Positions 1 through 6,349 of a stretch of 9,101 bases of DNA are shown here, one piece after another. The notes beneath the pieces are model-generated. The model was not told the origin of the DNA. It was given only the letters and a program-made list of their open reading frames with translations, and ran no database searches. Both the position numbers and the translations under genes were made by a program. This DNA is from an uncultured Clostridia bacterium (GTDB lineage: Bacteria > Bacillota > Clostridia > Oscillospirales > Oscillospiraceae). Where the stretch lies: assembly GCA_947177115.1 (NCBI GenBank), contig CAMWTG010000096.1, positions 1 to 9,101 on the forward strand, given 5' to 3'. Position 1 is the first letter of the stretch. The number at the start of each line of letters is the position of its first letter.

Positions 1-227
1 CTCTGGACCAGGTGACGGAATCTCTGATCACCAGCCATTTTGAGGAGGGGACGCCGGCCTGGAATTTTGCATACACCCAGTTTTTCACCGCGCTGGAGCA
101 GACGGTGGAGGAGTTGACAAAGTGTTTCCTGCTGGAATTTGGGGAGGACCGGGAAATATCCTTCGGCAGGTGTGATAAACAGAGATCGTTTAATGAGTTA
201 TACGATGGATTAAATAATCTCGAATAA
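1..227 (+). CDS. 3' end of an unrecognised protein (partial, truncated by window edge)
   Basis: An open frame runs in from the left edge (first full codon at base 3) and stops with TAA at 225-227, giving the last 74 residues of a protein whose start lies outside the window. A GTG at 12 could be read as a start, but no Shine-Dalgarno sequence precedes it and the frame stays open to the edge, so I treat this as a C-terminal fragment. The fragment is acidic and probably mostly helical (a run such as TALEQTVEELTKC), with two cysteines. I recognise no family. The stop lies 19 nt before the ROK kinase start, so the two genes are probably co-transcribed. The coding assignment rests on this operon-like spacing and the open frame; function is unknown. 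Confidence 0.5.
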   Translation, partial: LDQVTESLITSHFEEGTPAWNFAYTQFFTALEQTVEELTKCFLLEFGEDREISFGRCDKQRSFNELYDGLNNLE

Positions 228-228
228 C

Positions 229-236
229 GGGAGGAG
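229..236 (+). promoter_or_regulatory. Ribosome binding site of the ROK kinase
   Basis: GGGAGGAG lies 10 nt before the ATG at 247 and directly after the stop of the upstream gene. It fixes the start and implies translation from a message that begins upstream. No promoter is visible between the two genes. Confidence 0.75.
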
Positions 237-246
237 AAAAAGGCGA

Positions 247-1212
247 ATGTATTATATCGGCATTGATATCGGCGGCACCAATCTGAAAGCGGGGCTGGTG
301 GATGAAAACTACTGCATCACCGCCACCAGAAAGCAGCCCCTGCAATTCACATCTATGGAGCAGATGGGGGAGACCCTGGCAAAAATGGCCATTGATCTGG
401 TGGAGGAAAACAATATCACCCGGGACCAGGTGGCCTCGGTGGGCATGGGCTTTCCCGGCCCGGTAAACGATAAGCAGGGCGTGGTCATCAAGACGGTGAA
501 TATCCCCATCCGCTTTATGCCGGTGGCAGAGATGTTCCACCGCTTCTGGGATGGCGTGCCGGTCCACTTGGGCAATGATGCGGACTGTGCGGCTCTGGGG
601 GAGTTCTACCACTATGAGGACAAAAACATCGAGAGCCTGATCCTGGTTACATTGGGCACCGGCATTGGCACCGGCATCATCCTGAACGGCAGAATCCATA
701 CCGGTATCAACGGATGCGCCGGAGAGGGCGGACACATTGTGCTGGTCCACAACGGCGAACAGTGTACCTGCGGCCGTAAAGGCTGCTGGGAGCGCTACGC
801 CTCCGCCAATGCTCTTATCCGCCAGACTATTGCCGTTATGGACCAGAACAAGGATTCTATCATATGGGGTATTGTAGGTGGGGACCTCAGCCGGGTAGAT
901 GGCCGCACCGCCTTCGAGGCCATGCACCAGGGCGATGCCCCTGCGCGCGCAGTTATCGACCAGTATCTGCGCTATCTTGGCGATGGTCTGTCCAACTTTA
1001 TTAATATTTTCCAACCGGAGGTCATTGCCCTGGGCGGAGGCGTCAGCCAGGCGCGGGACGAGGATCTTCTGCTGCCCCTCCAGAGCATCGTGCTGGAGGA
1101 CTGCTTTGGCCGGGAGGCTGACCGCCATACACGGCTGGTGAAAGCCAAGCTGGGCAATGATGCCGGGATCATCGGCGCGGCGCTGCTGGGCCTTCAGGCC
1201 CGGGACCGCTGA
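247..1212 (+). CDS. ROK family sugar kinase (glucokinase-like)
   Basis: A 321-residue cytoplasmic kinase, the usual length for the ROK family, which phosphorylates glucose or related sugars and amino sugars with ATP. The N-terminus carries the phosphate-binding motif DIGGTN (residues 7-12). The catalytic aspartate is D111 in LGNDAD. A glycine-rich adenosine-side motif GTGIGTG spans 137-143. The ROK sugar/zinc signature is present: GEGGH at 159-163 and CTCGRKGCWE at 173-182, so H163, C173, C175 and C180 should hold the structural zinc. A C-terminal LGGGVS (262-267) is also typical. There is no N-terminal winged helix, so it is a kinase rather than a NagC/XylR-type repressor. Two motifs differ slightly from the most common forms (GNDAN and GTGIGGG). 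The sugar cannot be settled from sequence; glucose is the default guess. It probably shares an operon with the upstream gene. Confidence 0.9.
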   Translation: MYYIGIDIGGTNLKAGLVDENYCITATRKQPLQFTSMEQMGETLAKMAIDLVEENNITRDQVASVGMGFPGPVNDKQGVVIKTVNIPIRFMPVAEMFHRFWDGVPVHLGNDADCAALGEFYHYEDKNIESLILVTLGTGIGTGIILNGRIHTGINGCAGEGGHIVLVHNGEQCTCGRKGCWERYASANALIRQTIAVMDQNKDSIIWGIVGGDLSRVDGRTAFEAMHQGDAPARAVIDQYLRYLGDGLSNFINIFQPEVIALGGGVSQARDEDLLLPLQSIVLEDCFGREADRHTRLVKAKLGNDAGIIGAALLGLQARDR

Positions 1213-1214
1213 TG

Positions 1215-1243
1215 TTCCTTCCGAACCGAAGGGGCGGAAGGAA
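1215..1243 (+). terminator. Hairpin after the ROK kinase, possible weak terminator
   Basis: A perfect 9-bp inverted repeat, TTCCTTCCG (1215-1223) and CGGAAGGAA (1235-1243), with an 11-nt loop, begins 2 nt after the ROK stop codon. No U-run follows directly (the first is T4 at 1255-1258), so it is not a classical intrinsic terminator. It may protect the 3' end, attenuate weakly, or be part of the leader of the next gene. Confidence 0.4.
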
Positions 1244-1253
1244 TAGCTGCCAT

Positions 1254-1338
1254 GTTTTGCGGCTGCCGCTGTTTGTAGAGGCGAGCAAAACGGCTTTCAT
1301 CTAATTTATAAAAACATGATAAAACCCGCATTAGCGGG
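1254..1338 (+). promoter_or_regulatory. Structured leader before the aminotransferase
   Basis: The 146-nt spacer holds several inverted repeats. GTTTTGC (1254-1260) pairs with GCAAAAC (1285-1291). A smaller GCGG/CCGC hairpin (1259-1262 with 1266-1269) uses two of the same bases, so the two folds compete. CCCGC-ATTA-GCGGG (1325-1338) sits just before the ribosome site AAGGAGAAGG (1343-1352). I see no convincing promoter, only an isolated TATAAA at 1307-1312. A cis-acting control element is possible, but it matches no riboswitch class I know. Confidence 0.3.
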
Positions 1339-1358
1339 AGAAAAGGAGAAGGATCATT

Positions 1359-2633
1359 ATGGAATACAGCAAAATGTCCCCTGCCAAGCTGGAGGCTGAA
1401 TATGCGCAGGTATCCCAGCGGTTTGAGGAGCTGAAGGGCAAGGGACTGAAACTGGACATGTCCCGAGGCAAGCCGGGGAAGGAACAGCTGGACCTGGTCA
1501 GCGATATGCTGACAGTGCTGTCCAAACCGGAGGACTGTGTGGAGGCGGGGTTTGACGTCCGCAACTACGGTGAGCTCACCGGTCTGCCCTGTGCCAAGCA
1601 ATATTTCGCAGAGATCCTGGGCTGCAAGCCGGAGGAGTGCTTTATCGGCGGCAATGCCAGTCTGACCCTCATGTATGACACCATCGCCAAGGCGTATACC
1701 CACGGCCTGCTCCACAGCGAAAAACCCTGGAGCAAGCTGGAAACAGTGAAGTTCCTGTGCCCGTCTCCCGGCTATGACCGGCATTTCAATGTCACCAAGT
1801 CCTTCGGCATGGAGCTGGTTGCCATCCCCATGACCGGGACCGGCCCCGACATGGACGCGGTGGAGGAGGCCGTCAAGGACCCTGCTGTCAAGGGCATCTG
1901 GTGCGTTCCCAAGTATTCCAATCCGGAAGGGATCATCTACAGCGCTGAGACCATCAACCGCATCGCCCACCTGAAGCCCGCCGCTCCCGACTTTGTTGTC
2001 ATGTGGGACAATGCGTACTGCATCCACGAGTTTGAGGGGGACTACGTGCCCTTCCCGGATATACTCTCCATCTGCCGGGAGGCTGGGAACCCGGACATGG
2101 TGTTCGAGTATGCATCCACCTCCAAGGTGACCTTCCCAGGCGCGGGTATCTCCGTCATGGCCTCCAGTGTGGACAACATCAAGTATATGGTCAGCCTCAT
2201 GACCTATCAGACCATCAGCTACGACAAGGTCAACCAGCTCCGCCATGTCCGCTATCTGAAGGACAAGGCCCACACCCTGGAGCTGATGAAGAAGCACGCC
2301 GCCATTCTCGGCCCCAAATTCCGAGCTGTTCTGGACGCTCTTGATAAAGAGATCGCGCCTTTGGGCATCGCCTCCTGGAAACGACCCACCGGCGGCTACT
2401 TCGTCAGCCTGGATACAGCCGATGGTTTGGCAAAGCGCACCCTAGCCCTCTGCAGGGAGGCGGGCGTGGTCATGACCAGTGCCGGAGCTACTTTCCCCAA
2501 TGGGAATGACCCCAGAGACCGCAACATCCGTATTGCTCCCAGCCTGCCCCCGGTAGCGGAGCTGGAAGCAGCTATCGATGTATTCTGCGTCTGCCTGCGT
2601 CTGGCCGCGTTGGAGAATCTGCTGGGCAAGTAA
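1359..2633 (+). CDS. PLP-dependent aminotransferase, class I, aspartate-aminotransferase-like
   Basis: A 424-residue fold-type I aminotransferase resembling the subgroup represented by Corynebacterium AspT (Pfam Asp_aminotransf). These enzymes move the amino group of aspartate or a related amino acid to 2-oxoglutarate in the cytoplasm, with pyridoxal phosphate. The subgroup's opening is visible as LKLDMSRGKPGKEQLDLV (30-47). Cofactor and substrate residues are GGNAS (97-101), SPGYDRH (136-142), N188 in SNPEG, D217 and Y220 in DNAY, the Schiff-base lysine K256 in STSK, and the carboxylate-binding arginine R391 in RIAPSLP. All key residues are present and the length is normal. The ATG at 1359 is preceded by AAGGAGAAGG. 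No terminator is seen after the stop. The exact amino acid cannot be told from sequence. Older annotation may call this an alanine-glyoxylate or GntR/MocR-type aminotransferase, but there is no HTH domain. Confidence 0.9.
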   Translation: MEYSKMSPAKLEAEYAQVSQRFEELKGKGLKLDMSRGKPGKEQLDLVSDMLTVLSKPEDCVEAGFDVRNYGELTGLPCAKQYFAEILGCKPEECFIGGNASLTLMYDTIAKAYTHGLLHSEKPWSKLETVKFLCPSPGYDRHFNVTKSFGMELVAIPMTGTGPDMDAVEEAVKDPAVKGIWCVPKYSNPEGIIYSAETINRIAHLKPAAPDFVVMWDNAYCIHEFEGDYVPFPDILSICREAGNPDMVFEYASTSKVTFPGAGISVMASSVDNIKYMVSLMTYQTISYDKVNQLRHVRYLKDKAHTLELMKKHAAILGPKFRAVLDALDKEIAPLGIASWKRPTGGYFVSLDTADGLAKRTLALCREAGVVMTSAGATFPNGNDPRDRNIRIAPSLPPVAELEAAIDVFCVCLRLAALENLLGK

Positions 2634-2652
2634 GGGGGAAACTTCCAGTTGC

Positions 2653-2681
2653 TTTACTGTTTCAGGTTTCTGTGATATGCT
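2653..2681 (+). promoter_or_regulatory. Predicted sigma-A promoter of the XRE/zinc-ribbon gene
   Basis: TTTACT (-35, 2653-2658), a 17-bp spacer and TATGCT (-10, 2676-2681) preceded by TG at 2673-2674, making an extended -10. The -10 hexamer is the same as that of the BlaI promoter downstream. It lies 31 bp before the start codon, which implies that this gene is transcribed apart from the aminotransferase. Confidence 0.55.
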
Positions 2682-2712
2682 GGCGGTATCAAAGGAAAAG
2701 GAGCATAGAGCA

Positions 2713-3162
2713 ATGGAGTGCAAAGAAGTACTGGTCAAACTGCGGGAGGAAAAAGGGCTATCCCAGCAGGAGCTGGCTGACCGGCTGTTTATTACACGGC
2801 AGGCAGTGTCCCGCTGGGAGAGGGGAGAGACCCTGCCGTCCTCCGACCTGCTCAAGCAGCTGTCGGATCTGTTTGACGTCTCCATCAACACCATTTTGGG
2901 CAGTCCGCGCCAGCTGATCTGTCAGAGTTGCGGAATGCCGCTGACGGACGGCATCATGGGCCATGACGCAGATGGTGCTATCAACCAGGACTACTGCAAG
3001 TGGTGCTACGATGGCGGCGCCTATTTGCAAAACTGTTCCATGGAGGAAATGATCGATTTTTGTGTGAATGTCATGGTAAAGGAGCAGGGAGCCGACCCCG
3101 AAAAAGTCCGCCCATACCTCCAGGATTTCATGCCTGGTCTGGCCCGATGGAAAAAAGCCTAA
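2713..3162 (+). CDS. XRE-family HTH regulator fused to a zinc ribbon
   Basis: A 149-residue two-domain protein. Residues 6-61 are an XRE/Cro-type helix-turn-helix (EEKGLSQQELADRLFITRQAVSRWERGETLPS with the usual SxxxLxxLxxxFxVSxxxLLG-like tail). Residues 69-146 match the putative zinc-ribbon family (zf-ribbon_2): CQSCGMPL (C70, C73), then DYCKWCYDGGAY (C95, C98) and a helical tail with the family's SMEEMIDFCV pattern. It should bind DNA through the N-terminus and one zinc ion through the four cysteines; target and signal are unknown. The frame extends upstream to 2578, but that would overlap the aminotransferase by 56 bp. The ATG at 2713 has AAAAGGAG (2696-2703) at the right distance and gives a normal XRE N-terminus. 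It has its own promoter and terminator, so it is probably monocistronic. Confidence 0.85.
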   Translation: MECKEVLVKLREEKGLSQQELADRLFITRQAVSRWERGETLPSSDLLKQLSDLFDVSINTILGSPRQLICQSCGMPLTDGIMGHDADGAINQDYCKWCYDGGAYLQNCSMEEMIDFCVNVMVKEQGADPEKVRPYLQDFMPGLARWKKA

Positions 3163-3168
3163 GTTTGG

Positions 3169-3210
3169 AGCCCCGCCCGGATACCCCGGGCGGGGCTGTT
3201 CCCATTTTGT
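3169..3210 (+). terminator. Rho-independent terminator of the XRE/zinc-ribbon gene
   Basis: A perfect 12-bp GC-rich stem, AGCCCCGCCCGG (3169-3180) with CCGGGCGGGGCT (3186-3197), and a 5-nt loop, starts 6 nt after the stop codon. A broken T-rich tract (GTTCCCATTTTGT) follows. It separates this gene from the BlaI operon. Confidence 0.8.
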
Positions 3211-3221
3211 AACAAAAATTT

Positions 3222-3238
3222 GGTTGACAACGTAGACC
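3222..3238 (+). promoter_or_regulatory. Predicted BlaI-family operator O1 (overlaps -35)
   Basis: GGTTGAC-AAC-GTAGACC is an imperfect dyad with 7-bp arms and a 3-bp spacer, covering the -35 hexamer. Flanking bases extend the symmetry (TTTGGT at 3219-3224 with ACCAAA at 3236-3241). It has the same form as O2, whose centre is 32 bp away. Confidence 0.6.
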
Positions 3239-3252
3239 AAACGTGGTATGCT
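3224..3252 (+). promoter_or_regulatory. Sigma-A promoter of the blaI-M56 operon
   Basis: A perfect TTGACA (-35, 3224-3229), a 17-bp spacer and TATGCT (-10, 3247-3252), with TG at 3244-3245 giving an extended -10. This should be strong unless repressed. Two dyads flank it, one on the -35 and one just after the -10, as expected for autorepression by the first gene product. Confidence 0.85.
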
Positions 3253-3253
3253 G

Positions 3254-3270
3254 GGTCTACAAAGTAAACC
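3254..3270 (+). promoter_or_regulatory. Predicted BlaI-family operator O2 (covers transcription start)
   Basis: GGTCTAC-AAA-GTAAACC has 7-bp arms with one mismatched pair and a 3-bp spacer, just after the -10 hexamer. Its left arm is also an exact inverted repeat of the right arm of O1 (GTAGACC, 3232-3238). The symmetric core is compatible with the TACA/TGTA half-sites known for BlaI, MecI and CopY. Confidence 0.65.
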
Positions 3271-3286
3271 AAAGGAGGTTTTCATT

Positions 3287-3670
3287 ATGGGACCGATCAA
3301 ACTGACAGGCAGTGAATGGAACGTGCTGGATAGCCTGTGGCAGGAGAGTCCGCAGACGGTGATGCAGCTGGTGGCAAACCTGGGCAAAACCGTGGGCTGG
3401 GCCAAGAGCACCACCATCACCACCCTGCGGCGGATGGAGGAGAAGGGGCTCGTTCACTGCGAAATAGCTGGCAAGGGGAAATCCTATACACCTGCTGTGG
3501 AGCAGGAGCAAGCGGAGATATCGGAAACCAGGAGCTTCCTGGACCGGGTCTACCGGGGCAGCGTGGGGCTGATGATGAGCGCCATGGCCCAGCGGCAGGA
3601 GCTGAGCAGGGAAGAAATAGCCGAGCTGCGGGAAATCCTGGCCCAGGCGGAGGAGGTGGCGGAGAAATGA
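3287..3670 (+). CDS. BlaI/MecI/CopY family winged-helix repressor
   Basis: A 127-residue repressor, the standard length for the family. The N-terminal winged helix covers about residues 1-70: LTGSEWNVLDSLW opens helix 1, VGWAKSTTITTLRRMEEKGLV (36-56) is the recognition helix region, and the wing follows (HCEIAGKGKSYTP). The C-terminal helices (about 75-127) are the dimerisation part, which BlaR1/MecR1-type proteases inactivate in the known systems. The Asn-Phe pair cut in Staphylococcus BlaI is absent, so any cleavage site must differ. The ATG at 3287 follows AAAGGAGG (3271-3278). An in-frame ATG at 3248 lies inside the -10 hexamer and is rejected. The stop overlaps the next start as ATGA, so repressor and sensor are translationally coupled. 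It most likely represses its own operon through O1 and O2. Confidence 0.9.
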   Translation: MGPIKLTGSEWNVLDSLWQESPQTVMQLVANLGKTVGWAKSTTITTLRRMEEKGLVHCEIAGKGKSYTPAVEQEQAEISETRSFLDRVYRGSVGLMMSAMAQRQELSREEIAELREILAQAEEVAEK

Positions 3671-6261
3671 CAGCCAATGTGATGGAATGGACGATCTCCG
3701 CCAGTGCACTGATCATCGTAGTGCTGCTCCTGCGCCGGCTGTTGGGGAATCGGATCAGCGCAGGGCTGCGGTATGGATTGTGGGCGGTTGTGCTGGTGCG
3801 GCTGCTGATCCCGATGTCACTCTCCCTGGCGGTGACGGTTCCGCAGCTGCCCAAGTGGGACCTGCCGGAAACCATGCAGAAGCAGAACATCTACGTCCTT
3901 CCTGTCAGTTCTCTGCCGCTGGAGGATTCCGGCGTACATGTGGCGGAAGACGGTACGCTGGTCGATCCAAACTCTTTCGGCTACCCGCGTCTGACTAATG
4001 ACGGAGAGCGGGTGGTGCGCTACGCGGAGAAGATCAGCTCCCTGGAACTGCTGAAATGGATATGGATCGCCGGTGCGGCGGTCTTTGGGATGGTGCTGGT
4101 GGTTTTCAATCTGCGCTTCTCCCGCCGGCTTAGGAGAGTGCGGAGGCCCTTGGAGAGCCTGTCTGCCCCTGTCCCGGTATATGTGGCCGCTGCGCTGCCA
4201 TCGCCCTGTCTGGTGGGCCTGTTCCGGCCCGCCGTCTATGTGACGGAGGAAACGGCGGCATCTCCCGCTATGCTGCGCCATGTGCTGGCCCATGAGCTGA
4301 CCCACTACAACCACCGGGATCATCTGTGGAGCGTCCTGCGGGGGATCGCTCTGGCGGTCCACTGGTGGAACCCGCTGGTGTGGCTGGCGGTGGTGTACAG
4401 CCGCCGGGATGGGGAATTGGCCTGTGATGAGGGCGCATTAAAACAGCTGGGAGACGGCGAACGTGCCGCTTATGGTGAAACCTTGCTTTCCCTGGTGACA
4501 GCCAAGGTTCGCCCTGCCGATCTGCTCAGCTTCACCACCACAATGTCCGGAGGCAAGAGGAGCCTGCGGGAGCGTATCCAGCGCATTGCCCATCGTCCCA
4601 AGCAGCTGGTCAGTGCGATGATCGTTGTGATGGTCGTGCTTTCTCTGTCTGTTCTGGTTGCATTTGGGCAGGCAAAGGAAGCGGAAACGCCAGATATTCC
4701 TGCAAACCAGGAGCCTCCGGAAACGCCTGTGAACAGACCGGCCGATGCCTGGAAAACGGCACAGATCACCGTGGATGAAAATGGGATCCCGCATATTGAC
4801 TATGCCTATGGAACTACCATAGAGTTCTTGGATGGCAACCCTATCCCCGCGCCCCGGGCATGGGCTGACGATGATCTTGCAGGGAGGAATAAAGCCGCTG
4901 CGCTGCAATTCTCTCCCGACATCTGGGCGCAGCTCGTCTCGGAAACAGACGGCTGGCTGGTAGCCTGCTACGAGCGCGGTGTGGCTGCGGCGGATACCTA
5001 CGTCTACAGGACGGAGGACGGCGGCATGAACTGGACAGAGGTCACCATGCCGGGGACCAATTGGCATATTGCGGACGTAGGTTTTCTGAGCCCGGACCGG
5101 CTGATCGTGGCCCAGCGGCTTTTTAATGGCGCACCCTGTTTCATCACCAAGGATGGAGGGGAGAGCTGGGAGGAGATCGAACTGCCGGACAGACAGGTGT
5201 TGGACATTGGGATCTTTTCAGATTTGGATGCCATCTATATGGATGTTGGAACGCATGAGGGCGATCTGGCAGCGTTTTGCATGATATCTTTCGATATGGG
5301 TGATACCTGGACGGTCGATACGACAACGTACCAGAAGGGCATACATGCCGACCTGGACCATGATGGCCTGGCGGATATGCTGACATCGCGGCAGATAGAG
5401 GTTGCGGGATTTACACTTTGGCAGCTGCAATTTACTCCCCTCTACATGTCCTCGCCCACTTGGTCGGGCGAGGCTGGCTCACCCCACGTGGGCTGGACCG
5501 CTTTCTTCCTGTGCCGGATGGAAGGGGAGGACTACCTTTTGCAGTATACGCCCTATATGGGCGGCGGAGTTTGCCAGTACAGTTACAAACTGTTCTACCT
5601 GACCTCTGGCGGCCAGGAGGTCGTAGTACAGGAAAATTCTGTGGATTTTGATGTTATTTTCAGTCCCGATTATGCAGAACAGCACCAGTATGACCCCTGG
5701 GCCATCAGTGCTTTCATGGAGGAGATCAACACCCTGCTGGCCAACAGTGAGCAGCTGGTGAACACAGACGAAAATCTGCTGCAAACCTTCGAGAAGGAGG
5801 GACGGCTGTACGACAGCCTGTGGTGGCTGGATGAAACTCGGGATGAAAACCTTAGTTTGCTGGACGATCTGCTGAACTACGGCAGCTATGCCCAGGACCA
5901 CCCGGACGACATCTGGTCCCCGCTGGCAGATCTGCTGATGGAGCTGACGGAAGAAGATATTGTAATGTTCAACGGCGACACATCCGAGCTGGTTCGCTGC
6001 TTGCAGGCAGCAGAGCGGGGGAGCCGGTTTTACACTTGGGACAGTGAAGTAGATGCCTATCGAGGTTCTGGGGCAGAGGAGGTGGACTATACCATCTGGA
6101 TAGTTTCTCTGTCAGATGGTTCTGCTCTTCATTTGTTTGCCTGTGAGGAGAAGCCCAGCGTGCTGATGATCTACGAAGCACCGGAGGAAGTTGTATCAGC
6201 GTTCTACAGCGCGCCGGAACTGAAGGAGTGGATATTAAACACTAACAGAAATCCAAATTGA
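3667..6261 (+). CDS. M56 (BlaR1/MecR1-like) membrane metallopeptidase with Asp-box sensor domain
   Basis: An 864-residue antirepressor-type sensor, longer than BlaR1 or MecR1 (about 585-600). Membrane segments are near residues 9-22, 35-56, 130-148 and 313-334, with another hydrophobic stretch at 222-244. The zinc protease lies between the last two true segments: HELTH at 209-213, then GELACDE with E250 the likely third zinc ligand. The part outside the cell (336-864) has no SxxK/SxN/KTG penicillin-binding arrangement. Instead it has three Asp-box motifs, TEDGGMNW (449-456), TKDGGESW (494-501) and SFDMGDTW (541-548), 45 and 47 residues apart, then DLDHDGLAD (562-570), a calcium-type FG-GAP/VCBS-like loop. 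An acidic C-terminal region (about 677-864) is unrecognised. The start is set by AGGAGGTGG (3651-3659) and overlaps the repressor gene by 4 nt. Role inferred: on a signal it degrades the BlaI-type repressor. The ligand is unknown. Confidence 0.88.
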   Translation: MTANVMEWTISASALIIVVLLLRRLLGNRISAGLRYGLWAVVLVRLLIPMSLSLAVTVPQLPKWDLPETMQKQNIYVLPVSSLPLEDSGVHVAEDGTLVDPNSFGYPRLTNDGERVVRYAEKISSLELLKWIWIAGAAVFGMVLVVFNLRFSRRLRRVRRPLESLSAPVPVYVAAALPSPCLVGLFRPAVYVTEETAASPAMLRHVLAHELTHYNHRDHLWSVLRGIALAVHWWNPLVWLAVVYSRRDGELACDEGALKQLGDGERAAYGETLLSLVTAKVRPADLLSFTTTMSGGKRSLRERIQRIAHRPKQLVSAMIVVMVVLSLSVLVAFGQAKEAETPDIPANQEPPETPVNRPADAWKTAQITVDENGIPHIDYAYGTTIEFLDGNPIPAPRAWADDDLAGRNKAAALQFSPDIWAQLVSETDGWLVACYERGVAAADTYVYRTEDGGMNWTEVTMPGTNWHIADVGFLSPDRLIVAQRLFNGAPCFITKDGGESWEEIELPDRQVLDIGIFSDLDAIYMDVGTHEGDLAAFCMISFDMGDTWTVDTTTYQKGIHADLDHDGLADMLTSRQIEVAGFTLWQLQFTPLYMSSPTWSGEAGSPHVGWTAFFLCRMEGEDYLLQYTPYMGGGVCQYSYKLFYLTSGGQEVVVQENSVDFDVIFSPDYAEQHQYDPWAISAFMEEINTLLANSEQLVNTDENLLQTFEKEGRLYDSLWWLDETRDENLSLLDDLLNYGSYAQDHPDDIWSPLADLLMELTEEDIVMFNGDTSELVRCLQAAERGSRFYTWDSEVDAYRGSGAEEVDYTIWIVSLSDGSALHLFACEEKPSVLMIYEAPEEVVSAFYSAPELKEWILNTNRNPN

Positions 6262-6286
6262 ACAAAGCTAAAGTTTTGTTCAATTT
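6255..6286 (+). terminator. AT-rich hairpin ending the blaI-M56 operon
   Basis: A perfect 12-bp stem, AAATTGAACAAA (6255-6266) with TTTGTTCAATTT (6275-6286), and an 8-nt loop. It includes the M56 stop codon (6259-6261). It ends in only three T residues, so termination from the plus strand may be modest, but no other hairpin downstream has a U-run in this direction. Confidence 0.5.
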
Positions 6287-6292
6287 ATGAGC

Positions 6293-6337
6293 AAAAAAAG
6301 AACAGCCGGTTCCCGGGGAAGGGAACCGGCTGTTCTT
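6293..6337 (-). terminator. Strong rho-independent terminator of pfp
   Basis: A perfect 17-bp stem, 6298-6314 with 6321-6337, and a 6-nt loop (GGGGAA). Read on the minus strand it starts 12 nt after the pfp stop codon and is followed by T7 (A7 at 6293-6299 on the plus strand). On the plus strand no U-run follows, so it acts mainly for pfp. Confidence 0.9.
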
Positions 6338-6349
6338 ATGTCAGATTTC

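Noticed and set aside
190..1128. A 312-codon minus-strand open frame over the ROK kinase
   Set aside because: Antisense shadow; the ROK motifs are all on the plus strand.
1194..2297. A 367-codon minus-strand open frame over the aminotransferase
   Set aside because: Antisense shadow; the plus strand encodes an intact PLP enzyme.
2578..2712. A 45-residue extension of the XRE/zinc-ribbon protein
   Set aside because: It overlaps the aminotransferase coding end and the predicted promoter, and XRE domains normally start close to residue 1.
3337..3666. An N-terminal extension of 110 residues on the M56 protein
   Set aside because: It would overlap the BlaI gene out of frame and is Gly/Ala/Arg-rich low-complexity sequence. 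The ATG at 3667 has a strong ribosome site and opens directly into a membrane segment, as in BlaR1.
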